A stretch of 64,000 nucleotides of DNA, taken from contig JAGFBZ010002039.1 of assembly GCA_018398805.1 (NCBI GenBank), forward strand, positions 186,001-250,000, written 5' to 3'. The translations under genes were made by a program, and so were the position numbers. Positions within the stretch are counted from its first letter, which is position 1, and each line of letters begins with the position of its first letter. The notes below the pieces were generated by a model that worked only from the letters and a program-made list of their open reading frames with translations, was not told the DNA's origin and searched no databases. This DNA comes from Hirundichthys speculiger (taxonomy: Eukaryota > Chordata > Actinopteri > Beloniformes > Exocoetidae). This document shows positions 23,671 to 32,485 of this stretch, in pieces.

Positions 23671-26643
23671 ACAATGCATTTCCATAAGATCCTTCTATCA
23701 CACTTTTCACGGTCAGTAGGACAATATTCCCCCCTGGTGTTCCAAGAAAGGTATTGCATTTAAAACAAACAAAAAAACGTGTTTCAAGTTTATTTCAAGT
23801 ACAAAAAAAAAGAACTTTACTAAATTCTTACTTAAACTTGAGTGGAAACAAATTGGTTCTATCACAGTTTTGATTAGTTACCTGTTATTACAGAAAACCC
23901 AGAATTCCCTTCATTGCAAGACTACCATAATCTTTGTTTTCATCATTCTGTCATTGTTTCCAACCCTCTTTCCAATAAACAAACCTTATTTTGTTTTTGG
24001 GTTGTTTTTTTTTTTTGTCCAATACTGCATGCATGCAAGTGTATTACTCAATGAACTTATTAATTTCTAAATCTGTCACACATTAGTGATGCAAAGTGAA
24101 GACAAAACAACCAGACATATCACACAAAAAAGCACGTCAAAGTGGAAGCTTACACTTGAAATAGAAAGACGTATTATGCAGCAATCCTTTCAGCTGGATA
24201 TCAAACCCTGAAGTGAAGCTAACTTTGAATACAACCTCGGCTCACTGAATATCATTTGCCTTCAATTTGCCTCCTATATCCATACCCATCTTCTGTTTCA
24301 CTACATCCTTGCTGTTGACACATAAGGCTGTAATACTGATGTCTGGTTAGGTGATTATCTGATCAGACCAGTTATGCAAACAGAACAGATTAAAAGTGAA
24401 AAAAAAAGCTTTAGCTCATTGTTGTTACTATGCACATTTCATATAGTTCTACTTTCCTAACAGCAACCACTGGAAACAGCTCTCAGCACACCGAGCATGT
24501 TCTCAGAGTTGTGGAGCTACCAACTCACAAATTTCTTTCTGATGCCATAGTAGGTATCGATAGTTTTGTTGTTCCATAACATGTACATTGCAGTAAGAAA
24601 ACATTCCCAGAAGTTCAGTCTTTTAAATGGTGTTCCAACCACAGCATTGACCACGGACCATTTCCAATATCTCGACAGATATCCTTGCTTCACCTTTTTC
24701 TGAACTCTCTATTCTTTCTGCCAACGAGATGATCATCCATCAGCAAGTCAAGAAGAGCTCTTTTTTTGTTGTTGTTGTTGTTTTTGTTTTTTATTGTTTG
24801 TTTGTTTTTTAAGCCAAAATTCTATCTGAGAATCTTTGGCTTGTTTTATTTTGGAAAACAACCCAAATTTATGATTAATTACAAACCATTTTCTGATTAA
24901 TTAATGATTAATCTGACCCATTGACAGTTTAATCAATAAATCTTTGAGTAAAAGTCCAAGACCAACCAACAGAGCAAGCTTTTGCCGAATAGGTTAATGG
25001 TGATTTACACATAAACGGATTAAAGATCAGCTGTCAACTTTGTTGTTTTGTTTTGTTTTTCTAGGATGGCGTTGCCCGAGTGGCAGCCTGTTGCACTTGC
25101 TCTGACACGCTGTCTCCTACCTTGTATCCATCTGAGAGTTTTCACTGAGCTTTTATCCATTTAAACTGTAATTTCTGAAACATTTTTCCATGCAGGTTTG
25201 GATGCTGTTCTGCCTGGAGGACTTCTACTTCTAAATTCATGGTACATTGAAACAGCTGTGAGTTTTAGTTACACAGTCTAGATGGAGATGAATGTAGAAA
25301 CGAAAGAGAACATGTGTATTTTAGTGTAAAGCATACTTACTAGGGAGATTGGCTTCAAGTTCTGCAACCTCTGTTGAGGATAAAAAAAAAAAAGAAGAAG
25401 CATAAGTTTAACAAAATAAAGACTGAGGCAAAGACACATGTTATTCTTAGTATTACAAAGTCAACATGTCACCAGTGGGTGAAGGAAAGGCTCTGAGAGG
25501 ACACCGTATTATCCAATCTGGATAAGCCACAACATTTAAACAAGTGAAAGATAACATGAGTAACACTTCTCATCGTGTTGCAATAAAATGTTCTGCATGG
25601 GAAAAGCTGCATCCTGGCATTCATGTGCATATTGCTTCTACACTTCAGACCTACCATCAAAGCTTAGACACAGGGTTTTAATATCCTGTAGTCATTGATT
25701 GCCATACATTTCCGCATCATGCTGTACCCTAGAAAAAATCCATAGCTCACGTTATCCTGTCTCTATTTATTGCAGAATGTCTTGCCCTAGCATTGTACAC
25801 CGCAGTCATCTTGTTTTTTGCTTTTTTTTTTTTTTTGCTACTTATAAACCAGTCAAATACTCAGTTTATTAATATGATGCTGACACCCAGCTGCAGCAAC
25901 ATCGTCAGATGGCTTTAATAAACAATAACCAAACAAGGTGGTTATTCGAGCCTGGAAGACATGAGGTACTGTATAAAGAGGAAAATATAAGCCTAAATAA
26001 TATCCAATTAATAATGCACACTTCATTCCAACTTGACAGGGACAATTAAGGGGGTTTATATGTTGCTGCAAATAATCTAACCTTACAGCACATTGCTCCT
26101 GTGTTCCAATCCATCAAAACAGAGGACGGCTTTCACATTTGTTTTGGAATTTAAATCAAAACATGACTTATGTAAGCCCTGTTTGATTCACAGCTAAACT
26201 AAATTTTAGAGTTGGCTAGAAAAAGGTATAACTTTTTTTTAAGTCTTTGGATCAATTTAGGACTTATTACATTACCTTAACTCAATTGTCTATAAACTCA
26301 AGACCAGCCTTGGCAATATTACAATAAATAGGTTTCACGTTACAGTAGAAGTCTGTAGTGCATGTCCTCACTAAAGTCTAAAGTCAGGCAGCCCCATTGG
26401 ATTCATGAGCATGCCTACTCTCAGACAGACAACACTCCTAACTTGCTGGCAAATTTACAGTTTGGTTTGTAATTTAAAAAACAAAAATGTTATAACGGCC
26501 AGCTCCAAAAGTGAAGATTATTTTGTACCTTTGGTAAGGAGTCGGTCCCTGATGGAGACCCTGTGGGTGGAGTCTGAGGCTCCGGAGGCACGGCCTGTCT
26601 TCCCTCCATCATCCTTCTTCAACTTGCTGGCCAATGTAAGCAT
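8256..26643 (-). CDS. ube2f: UBE2F gene, 5' coding part (NEDD8-conjugating E2 enzyme F), spliced, incomplete
   Basis: UBE2F accepts NEDD8 from the NAE1-UBA3 E1 and passes it, with RBX2, to cullin-5 (family knowledge). Four minus-strand coding exons join in frame with matching splice phases: 26643-26529, 25370-25341, 23508-23443 and 8323-8256, giving about 93 residues. The start [14 protein letters not shown], the linker VAELEANLP and the E2 fold strand [12 protein letters not shown] followed by AYNMV are characteristic of UBE2F; vertebrate UBE2F is about 185 aa. The N-terminal extension, which in this family docks the E1, is complete. The HPN motif and the active-site cysteine follow the last exon seen and were not found in 1-8255, so they should lie left of the window. 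Introns are 1.2, 1.8 and 15.1 kb, mostly transposon-filled. Reading frame and splice sites are intact, so it is probably a live gene. Confidence 0.95.
10648..10691. repeat. (TG)n microsatellite
   Basis: Twenty-two uninterrupted TG units. The cysteine-valine ORFs crossing it are artefacts. Confidence 0.97.
10911..11740 (+). repeat. G-rich dispersed repeat, most complete copy
   Basis: An abrupt G-rich island in AT-rich DNA, with G runs at 10998-11016, 11050-11059 and 11082-11101. It continues into TTTTCTCACCC, GATGGTAATGGTGGTAAC and then CACACCCTCACTGTCATGTC, ending near CAGGATTTAAGATGTTA. Its middle part recurs inverted at 54940-55090 and its right part inverted at 49503-49690. No transposon signature was recognised, so the class is open. 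Confidence 0.7.
13209..14058 (-). mobile_element. TTAA-flanked DNA transposon (piggyBac- or Kolobok-like), non-autonomous
   Basis: Terminal inverted repeats AGGAGCCGTTTGTAAGA (left) and AGGAGCCGTATGTAAGA (right, reverse complement) match at 16 of 17 bases. TTAA flanks both ends (13205-13208 and 14059-14062). TTAA targets are used by piggyBac and Kolobok; the termini do not decide between them. The 850-bp body contains a minus-strand exon-like ORF with a splice donor. Confidence 0.82.
13579..13766 (-). pseudogene. Exon-like ORF inside the TTAA element
   Basis: From ATG at 13766 (or 13751, [13 protein letters not shown]) the frame reads a charged [10 protein letters not shown], then [20 protein letters not shown] and VADFLLG. 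It ends at GGCAG|GTAAG, a consensus splice donor at 13579. The motif K-T-R-x-x-I-G-x-A-F-x-R-W-R recurs in predicted fish proteins as I recall, but I cannot name a function. It could be a transposon gene's first exon or a captured host exon. Confidence 0.55.
15298..16328. mobile_element. hAT element with an internal long hairpin
   Basis: Ends AGGGCCCTATTTAATCCG and, as reverse complement on the right, AGGGCCCTATGAAATCTG. An 8-bp duplication with one mismatch (ACAAGATT and ACAAGATG) flanks it at 15290-15297 and 16329-16336. At 1031 bp it has no recognisable transposase. A ~35-bp-arm hairpin lies at 15907-15984. Confidence 0.8.
15907..15984. repeat. Long inverted repeat (hairpin)
   Basis: The left arm 15907-15943 and right arm 15950-15984 are nearly perfect reverse complements (core CAGTTTGTCATGA), with a 2-base bulge, two mismatches near the loop and one near the outer end. 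The loop is 6 bases. It lies within a hAT element. Confidence 0.88.
16341..16835 (+). repeat. Possible solo LTR
   Basis: Starts TGTGGTGTTAGG. It has a TATA-like TATAAAAG at 16657, and AATAAA at 16746 is followed by a T-rich stretch, the spacing expected of an LTR U3-R-U5. No paired LTR, primer-binding site or target duplication was identified, so the limits are approximate. Confidence 0.3.
18126..18341. mobile_element. pogo/Tigger-like MITE
   Basis: CAGTGATCCCTTG at the left and AAGGGATTACTG at the right form an inverted repeat flanked by TA (18124-18125 and 18342-18343), the Tc1/mariner-superfamily target. The internal GCGGATTTTTCAG and CCCCATTAACCG motifs are shared with the copies at 29374 and 42736-42805. 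Non-coding, 216 bp. Confidence 0.82.
20345..20480 (+). repeat. SINE-like repeat with tRNA-like head
   Basis: GGTTTGGTGTTTAGCACTGT followed by GCCTCACTGGCTCAAATC resembles tRNA A- and B-box sequence. The ACTCCAGTTTCCTCC and ACATGCTTGCTAGGTTAATG segments are typical of a very common teleost repeat. Inverted pieces of the same repeat occur at 43072-43165, 48295-48345 and 56090-56345. Confidence 0.6.
21137..21345 (+). repeat. LINE-related dispersed repeat (uninterrupted copy)
   Basis: TCAATTCAATTCTATTTTAT, then TTTGTATAGCATTTATTACA and CCAGAGCATGACCCCCGAGC, ending with GGAAGAAACCCTGAGCAGG. This is a common teleost repeat. The same unit at 57733-58410 is split by a 381-bp insertion. Confidence 0.6.
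21365..21389. repeat. (TTTG)n microsatellite
   Basis: About six TTTG units in AT-rich intron sequence. Confidence 0.9.
22113..22803. mobile_element. hAT element, short copy
   Basis: Left end TAGGGATGTAACGATATGG, right end GGTAACCGTTCCATCCCTA. The flanks ATATACAC and ATAAACAC match at 7 of 8 bases. It is an internally deleted form of 50507-52014: both share the two ends and the sequence around the GGAACAAAGCTTA motif. Confidence 0.78.
22804..23288. repeat. Duplicated segment, copy 1
   Basis: 485 bp directly right of the hAT at 22113-22803 are nearly identical to 52015-52496, which also lies directly right of a hAT of the same family. Similarity stops sharply after AAATGGTCA. No coding function or transposon end was recognised, although a 77-codon ORF is preserved in both. 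Confidence 0.85.
23443..23508 (-). CDS. ube2f: UBE2F coding exon 3
   Basis: A 66-nt exon between GTGTGCAG and GTAAGATA. With the preceding A it reads [16 protein letters not shown] followed by QLAVSP, the first strand of the E2 core. Human UBE2F has a similar TCKVHFPDPNKLHCF stretch. It ends in the first base of Asp (G), which the next exon completes (AT). Confidence 0.93.
23509..25340 (-). other. ube2f: UBE2F intron between coding exons 2 and 3
   Basis: 1.8 kb with the AAAT microsatellite and a T/G-rich tract at 24759-24811. No transposon end or other gene was recognised. Confidence 0.85.
23640..23669. repeat. (AAAT)n microsatellite
   Basis: About seven AAAT units in the UBE2F intron between coding exons 2 and 3. 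Confidence 0.92.
25341..25370 (-). CDS. ube2f: UBE2F coding exon 2 (30-nt micro-exon)
   Basis: A 30-nt exon lies between a TCAACAG acceptor and a GTAAGT-like donor. Joined to exon 1 (AAA G|AG) it encodes [10 protein letters not shown], the conserved UBE2F stretch between the N-terminal tail and the E2 core. Its phase (ends CCT A) fits the next exon. It is too short to appear in an ORF scan. Confidence 0.92.
25371..26528 (-). other. ube2f: UBE2F intron between coding exons 1 and 2
   Basis: 1.16 kb of AT-rich DNA. Only a poly(T) tract near 25825 stands out. Confidence 0.85.
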
Positions 26644-26710
26644 GGCTCCGCTGCTGTGATATGCCTCTGTCTTACCCGCGGCACACTGTGCTGCACTGCT
26701 GCTCAAATGT
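26529..26710 (-). CDS. ube2f: UBE2F first coding exon (5'UTR 26710-26644, CDS 26643-26529)
   Basis: The exon is preceded by a TTTGCAG acceptor and ends AAAG followed by GTACAAAA. The ATG at 26643 opens 38 codons starting [12 protein letters not shown] and ending [11 protein letters not shown], the UBE2F N-terminal tail. The tail is rich in Lys, Ser and Thr, as in human UBE2F. This ATG was chosen because family members begin with MLTL. An in-frame ATG farther upstream would lie in the intron, beyond the acceptor. The acceptor means a separate non-coding exon lies upstream (see 35399). The splice phase after AAA-G matches the next exon. Confidence 0.93.
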
Positions 26711-27550
26711 CTGCAAATCACACACAGGGAAAAACGAATTAAGCAAAACCAAAAAAACTGGCCAAATAAATTGGCCTTTTTGCGTGTGTATGCCAAGGGT
26801 CAGATGGCAAAAACATACAGTAATGTGCAAAAGTCTTAGCTTTTAAAGGACCATCTATATTTATTTTCTATTAAGGCTGAAACATAAAATATTGCGATAA
26901 TATTAGTGGTGGACCAATTATTGGCCACTTTTTAAATAATCATCATCATTCATCATCCATATCAGTCAACCTCAAAATAACATACACCCAAAATAACCCC
27001 AGACAATGCTCTGAACAAAATGAATCGGCATGTATAAGTCACTATTTAGTGTAACCAAGGTGCAGATGAAACTCTTTAAGAAGACCATCTCATACATGTT
27101 TTTAGTAATAATGATTACATTCTATTAACTATTCTATTCTATACATAAAGTCAGGTTCCTGTATTTTCTAAATGTATCTCAGTCACACAGGAAAATAAAC
27201 ATGGGTGTTATTAAAAAGTTGACAAAACAAGACTAGGAGTCCCCAAGACTTTTTCCAGAGTATATTAACTCTTATAATCTATATATGATCTGAAAAAATA
27301 AGCACATCTCAGTCTGTGGAGATGAGCACTGAAAATAACAGGAAGCTCCTGTAAACAACCTCCTTCATTCTGCTGCAGCAGTAACATATACAGCTGCATT
27401 GACCGCAGAGAGGAAATCCTTTGTTCTGCAAACAGACATTCCAGTAACTTTTAACACCATGCAACAGCAAACAGGTTGAATAAATTTGTCCTTTTACTGT
27501 CTAACAAATCCTGACAGATGTAACATGACCTGGCCTGCAATATGCTAAAC

Positions 27551-28711
27551 CAGGGGTCGGCAACCTTTAGTAGCAAAAGAACCATTTTTTGTCCCTCTCC
27601 CTTGAATAAAATTCTTCTGGAGCCGGAAAACCTATTTGACCCTTAAAATGATAACACAGTGTATGAAGTTTTACATATAGTTATACTGTATTCAGGGAGA
27701 TTTGTATCTATCCAAAAGCTTATTCCTACTATGTTTGACAGTTTTTAAAGTTTTTAATGCAAAAGGAGGTCATACAATATTGAATTAAACTTTCATTTCC
27801 ATATTTTTCAGTCATCCACTGTAAAAGAACTATAGTTGGTTGCATTTATGAAATTAAAGAAGAACAGAAAACTGTTGACATTTTATTGCTGTTTTTACCT
27901 GTTATAACAAAGGAGAACCTCAAACTCTCATAAAGACTGTATATTGGGTGCTGCTGTACTGTATATGTGTTGGGAGCAGAACCAAGACACATTCTGATCA
28001 ACTTGTTGACATGACAGTAGGTCAAGTCAGTCACGGACCAGAAAACAGCGTCATCTTTCTCCACCTCAGAGACCTCCTCTGCCTCCCCCTCCCCTCTGTC
28101 TGTCTCCTGCAATCAGGTCAAAAAACAATTAGAGAAATTTAGACGTGACTTTCATTCAGGACTGCAGGCTAGCATCGAGTAAGACGAGTGATATTTGGAT
28201 CTGATGTAGTTCATGCTGGAGAAAATGTGCTCGCATATGTATGTGGATCCAAAGATTAACAGGACTCCAAATGCGAACGTCCTCATGTTCATATAAGCAT
28301 CGGGAATGGCATTCTATGTTTCAATGACAAGTTTTTCGGGTTTGGGGAGGTTTTCAATATCACTTCATTTGTGTGTTACACCACTACAACACACCGACGT
28401 GGTGTGGGAAATATTTCTTTTTTTTTTTTTCCGACAGTACATGAGCAACACATAAAGATGTTAGTCACAGAGCGCCTTTTTTTCCCAGATTGCAACACAC
28501 AGATACCACTTCCTCGTTGCAGTAACCTGGCAGTATTTTACGCTAAACATACTCATTCTTGCCCTGCTGGCAAGCAACCTACAGGGCACTACATGTGCTC
28601 CAGAGCGAGAATCACCTTCTGACAAGTTTTTTCCCCCAAAGCTACAGGGAGCCACTGCAGAGGGGCTAAAGAGGCGCATGCGGCTCCAGAGCCGCGGGAT
28701 GCCGACCCCTG
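27551..28711 (-). mobile_element. hAT element with transposase C-terminal remnant
   Basis: The ends are CAGGGGTCGGCAACCTTT and GGATGCCGACCCCTG, with the perfect 8-bp duplication TGCTAAAC (27543-27550 and 28712-28719). On the minus strand around 28300-28150 the frame reads FGSTYICEHIFSSMN followed by RSKY, the hAT C-terminal dimerisation motif, then a stop. The middle of the transposase is missing. It lies in the UBE2F 5' intron. Confidence 0.9.
28145..28320 (-). pseudogene. hAT transposase dimerisation-domain remnant
   Basis: Residues AIPDAYMNMRTFAF, FGSTYICEHIFSSMN and IRSKYHSSY match the conserved C-terminal block of Charlie-type hAT transposases. Only this block is readable. Confidence 0.7.
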
Positions 28712-29276
28712 TGCTAAACCATCTGAGAAGTCCTCCATAGAAAAAGGTTGTGAATAAAGCAGACATTAAAAAAAAGAAAAGAAAACATGCATGCACACAC
28801 ACCTGGAGGTTGTCAGAATTAATCAAATGTTTATTGCCAAACAGGCACGTACATTTGTTTTTAGATTATTGGTGCATCTGATGCACATCTACATTCATGG
28901 TGTACAATACAGTTCAGAGAAAATACATTGTAATTCTGAATGATTCAGTATAATCGCATACAGTCCCTAACACCTGTTAAGCACAGATATTTAGTTTATA
29001 AATATCAGGTTTCTAAATTAAAGATCACAAGTATTTTTGGTCATTGGCAGAGCAAAGGAAAAAATTATTTTTTAGTTTCTATTTGTTTTTGTTCTTTACT
29101 GTGTTGAACAAGATTTGAAAATGTGCCAGGGTCCAGGGTAAAATCCAGGAGACTGGAATTACAACAGGACCAACCTTCTCCCTAGTCCTTTTGGGGAGAT
29201 TTCAACATAAGCAAAGCACGTGCAACATAGAAGCAAAAATAATACTGTGGAAATACTCCAAATATGGCTAATATTT

Positions 29277-29373
29277 ATCAGAATGCACGATAACTATTTT
29301 TTAAAACCAATACAAATAACCGATAACTTTGAGCTCCTAAAGGCCGATACCAATAACCAATAACACACACATA
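29277..29373 (+). mobile_element. hAT left-end fragment (family of 4759-5858)
   Basis: GAATGCACGATAACTATTTT and CCGATAACTTTGAGCTCCTA match the left end at 4759. The match stops where a pogo-like element begins at TA|CAGTGATTCC. Confidence 0.7.
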
Positions 29374-29995
29374 CAGTGATTCCTCGCCAATTTGCGCTTT
29401 AAGTTCCGCGGTTTTAGTTATTCACGGATTTTTCAGATATATATATTTTTTACAAAATCAAAAAAAATTGCGGAAACATCACAGGATGTTGTGCACGTTC
29501 TCTCACAGCGAATAACTGTTGTGAGCCAGCCTGGCCCCTTTAAGAAGGCGGCCTTATGGGTAATGGTGTGGCCTTATGGGTAATGGAGTGTGTGTGTCGT
29601 GGGAAGGCAGAACAAAAACGGGGTTAGATAAAAAGTGGAGTGAGCATAAACAGCAGCCCAGCGTGCATAGATTTACATTCTCTGTTAACCAACAGGAGCC
29701 GAACAATACAACCTGTGTGATGTTACATGTTCCCTGTAGTGCCAGAATAAAGTGCCCGTTCCACGCAGAGGAAACCGGACTTTATCTTTTGTTGTTGTTA
29801 GCGTGTTAGCCGCTGATTACGAGCCAAAAATAGCACAATACCAGCGGTTTCTATACTACGGTTCAGGAGACCAGAGGCTATGCAGGTAACAGAAAGACCA
29901 CAGTTGAGCCTTTGTCTTGTTTTCGCTGCAGTGCCTCACTACGTTTTTGCGGTTTTTGACCTGTGCATTATTTTTTATTGTCATTGAGGAATGCA
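29374..29995. mobile_element. pogo/Tigger-like element, second copy (right end uncertain)
   Basis: Starts CAGTGATTCCTCGCCAATTT after TA and shares GCGGTTTTAGTTATTC and CACAGGATGTT with 18126-18341. It is longer, with extra sequence that includes a tandem GCCTTATGGGTAATGG pair (29551 and 29571). A weak inverted end, ATTGAGGAATGCA, may close it near 29995. Confidence 0.55.
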
Positions 29996-30137
29996 TTTTT
30001 TCAGTTTGTAATTCTGATGCATGTATTTCCATCAGATCAAGGAGCCTTTTTTTTTATATCAGTAAGTAATACAGCTTATTTAAGTTGATGTGAGATATCA
30101 AATAGGTTTGTTTGATAGCTTTATGATAATGTTTGTG
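29996..30137 (-). mobile_element. hAT fragment, inverted relative to 4934-5090
   Basis: Reverse complement of the internal part of the 4759-5858 element, including CAAGGAGCC, TTGATGTGAGATATCAAATA and GGTTTGTTTG. The inverted orientation relative to 29277-29373 indicates rearrangement or two separate insertions. Confidence 0.7.
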
Positions 30138-30164
30138 ACAACAACCAATGAGTACCAGGTTGTT

Positions 30165-32485
30165 TTTGGTCCAAAAACACAAGCCTATCAATGGCGTCTG
30201 GTTTGAGAGATGCTCGATGGCATGCAACTATACTACCACTGATACTAAATACCCTTTCCGATGGGGAATTGGTGGCGGGCACACACAGATACTTTTTTGC
30301 TACAATTTACAGGTTTGGGAACATTTCCTCATGGTCTTTCCACCACTGCAAGTGATTTGCTTCACTGTCAACACTAACAGATTGCAAGTAGGCAGACAAC
30401 TCTTTTTTTAATACGCTCTCTCTGTGATAGTGTGGCAGAGGAAGTTGCTGCAGTTTTAAAGAAGCTTCCGAGTGATTTCTTCCTTAGTGGCTCTGCTGGC
30501 TGTGGTACTGTTGTTGCATCTTGAGGCAGTGAAGCAGCCAACTCAGCTGTGCCCTGGTCAGACTCAGATAGTGTTGCCTCCATCTTGGTTATGGGTCTGC
30601 TCTTGATGACCTTTTCTTCTGTGCAGTTTGTTGTCTTGAACCTGGGATCCACTAAGCCTGCCATGTCCAGCAGGTCGTTAGTGGAAGGATCAGAATATTT
30701 CTCCCTCAGGTAATCCAGGATGGAGGCTTTGATTGACTTGGTCAGTGGAGTGTCATCCTCATGACGAGCCAAGAGGCTGGACTGGAAGAGATGGAGCACA
30801 GGCTTCACATAGGACACTGTGACATAGCTCTCACTGGATAGAGCGTCAGTGAATTCCAGGAGGGGTTTGAGAGCCTTGTGCACTGACTCTAGGACTTCCA
30901 GGTCTTGCCAGGTGAGAACAAGATGCCAGGTTTTCTTGTCTGCAGCTAAAACTTGCGAAATGGCTTGCTCCTGCTCCAGTACCCGCTCAATCATCTTCTC
31001 TCGGGATCTCCACCTGGTAGGAGACTCACTGATCGGCAGGTGTGCAGGGAGATTCAGCTCTTGCTGCGCTGTGGCCAGGTCTCTCCTCCTCTTCCAACTG
31101 AAAGAGAAGCTGCTCACCACCTTCTTGCACACAGGAACAGCACGGTCAATACGGGGGTCCTTTATGCTTCTCTCTGAGAATGAAAACAAACATTTAAAAT
31201 GTAATAATAATTTAAAATGTTAAAGTAACTGTGAAGAAATCCACTCAGCCTAACATCAAAACTAATTTTGGTCATTCTTTTTCTTTATACAGTAATGTGT
31301 ACTGTAGAAGTGAAGATGCTTTATAAAATATATAAGTTTCAATTTCAAAATATAAAAAATTCACTATAAAGAACAGTCTATTTACTGACACATTAATGCA
31401 GAAAAAGAAAAAATTTACATGTAAGACAATATATATAAAAACTCTGTGCTAAGATGCACAGTAATGTACTTTTTTGAAAAATCACTCACTCTCACTGACT
31501 CACTCTCTCTCACACACACTTTGCCACTTTAATTGCATAGATATAACATTATCAAGTTCTCTGTGTTATGACCATGCAGTAGGGTGTTATAACATTGCTC
31601 ATAATGAAAATTATTATTATTTTATCATGGGTAAACACTCACCAATTGCAAGATGCAGGCGATGGCCAAAACACTGTAGACGTGTCCACTGGTTCAGGCT
31701 CACAGCTTTGATTATATTAGCGCCGTTATCGGTGGTGATGCACACCTGATGAGCTTCATTTAAGTTCCATGACATAAGAGCATCTTGCAGACCTTGTGTG
31801 ACGGTACCGCCAGTGAGATCCTCAGGCAGAAAGCTCGTCTGAAGGCACTTGCATTTTCAACTCCCAATTGTCGATGTAGTGGACCGTCAAACTGAGGTAA
31901 TGGCTCACACGTTCGGCTGCTCCACATATCGGCAGTTGTGGAGAAATGGGTCACATTTGTGAGCTGACTGGCCAGCTCTTCTCTCACTTTAATGTACAAC
32001 TCAGGCAGAGCTTTCTCTGCAAAGTATTTGCGACCCGGCAAATAATATCTTGGGTCAAGCGTGTTGATGAGCTTTCTGAACCCGGGCTTTTCAGCCACAC
32101 TAACTGGGGCCATGTCTTTCACTATGTGGTGGGTTACTGCGGACGTTTTTTCCCTCTGTTTCTGACTGTTTTTGTCGTACGGTGTTGATCTGGAAAGGGA
32201 AGACGCCAGACGCATTTGTGTGAATGCTGGTTGCTTCGGCATTTTCTTTGATATGGCACCAGCCGGAGATGTTGTGCGGAGTTTCAAGCACTCCTGATTT
32301 TGTAGCGGGTGGTTTTACAAATGATGATATAAATTAGTTGTACTGCTACCTTTTGTGGAGACGCTTTTACGACATATTTTGCACATCACCGTTGTTTGTT
32401 CAACATCTTCCTTCTTGAACCCAAACCACCGCCAGATGATGGATCCTGTGCTGTTTTTCTTTGGAATTAATTCATCCTCCTCCAT
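30165..32485 (-). pseudogene. BED-finger hAT transposase pseudogene (ZBED1-like), two exons
   Basis: From ATG at 32485 the frame shows a BED finger (IIWRWFGFKKED, CKIC, then TTNLYHHL) broken by a stop directly after HHL. Next come HHIVKDMAPVSVAEKPGFRK, LDPRYYLPGRKYF and TTADMWSSRT. Frameshifts follow near 31930 and 31830, then VCITTDNGANI and CFGHRLHLAIG. An intron with GT/AG sites (31645-31176) separates exon 2: ERSIKDPRIDRA to PTRWRSREKMIERVLEQEQA, then the C-terminal WWKDHEEMFPNL with a stop, and SPSERVFSISG. Part order is that of a full hAT transposase, but several breaks make it inactive. A hAT-like end GGCCCAGCCCT lies at 32760-32770; the other end was not found. Confidence 0.85.
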
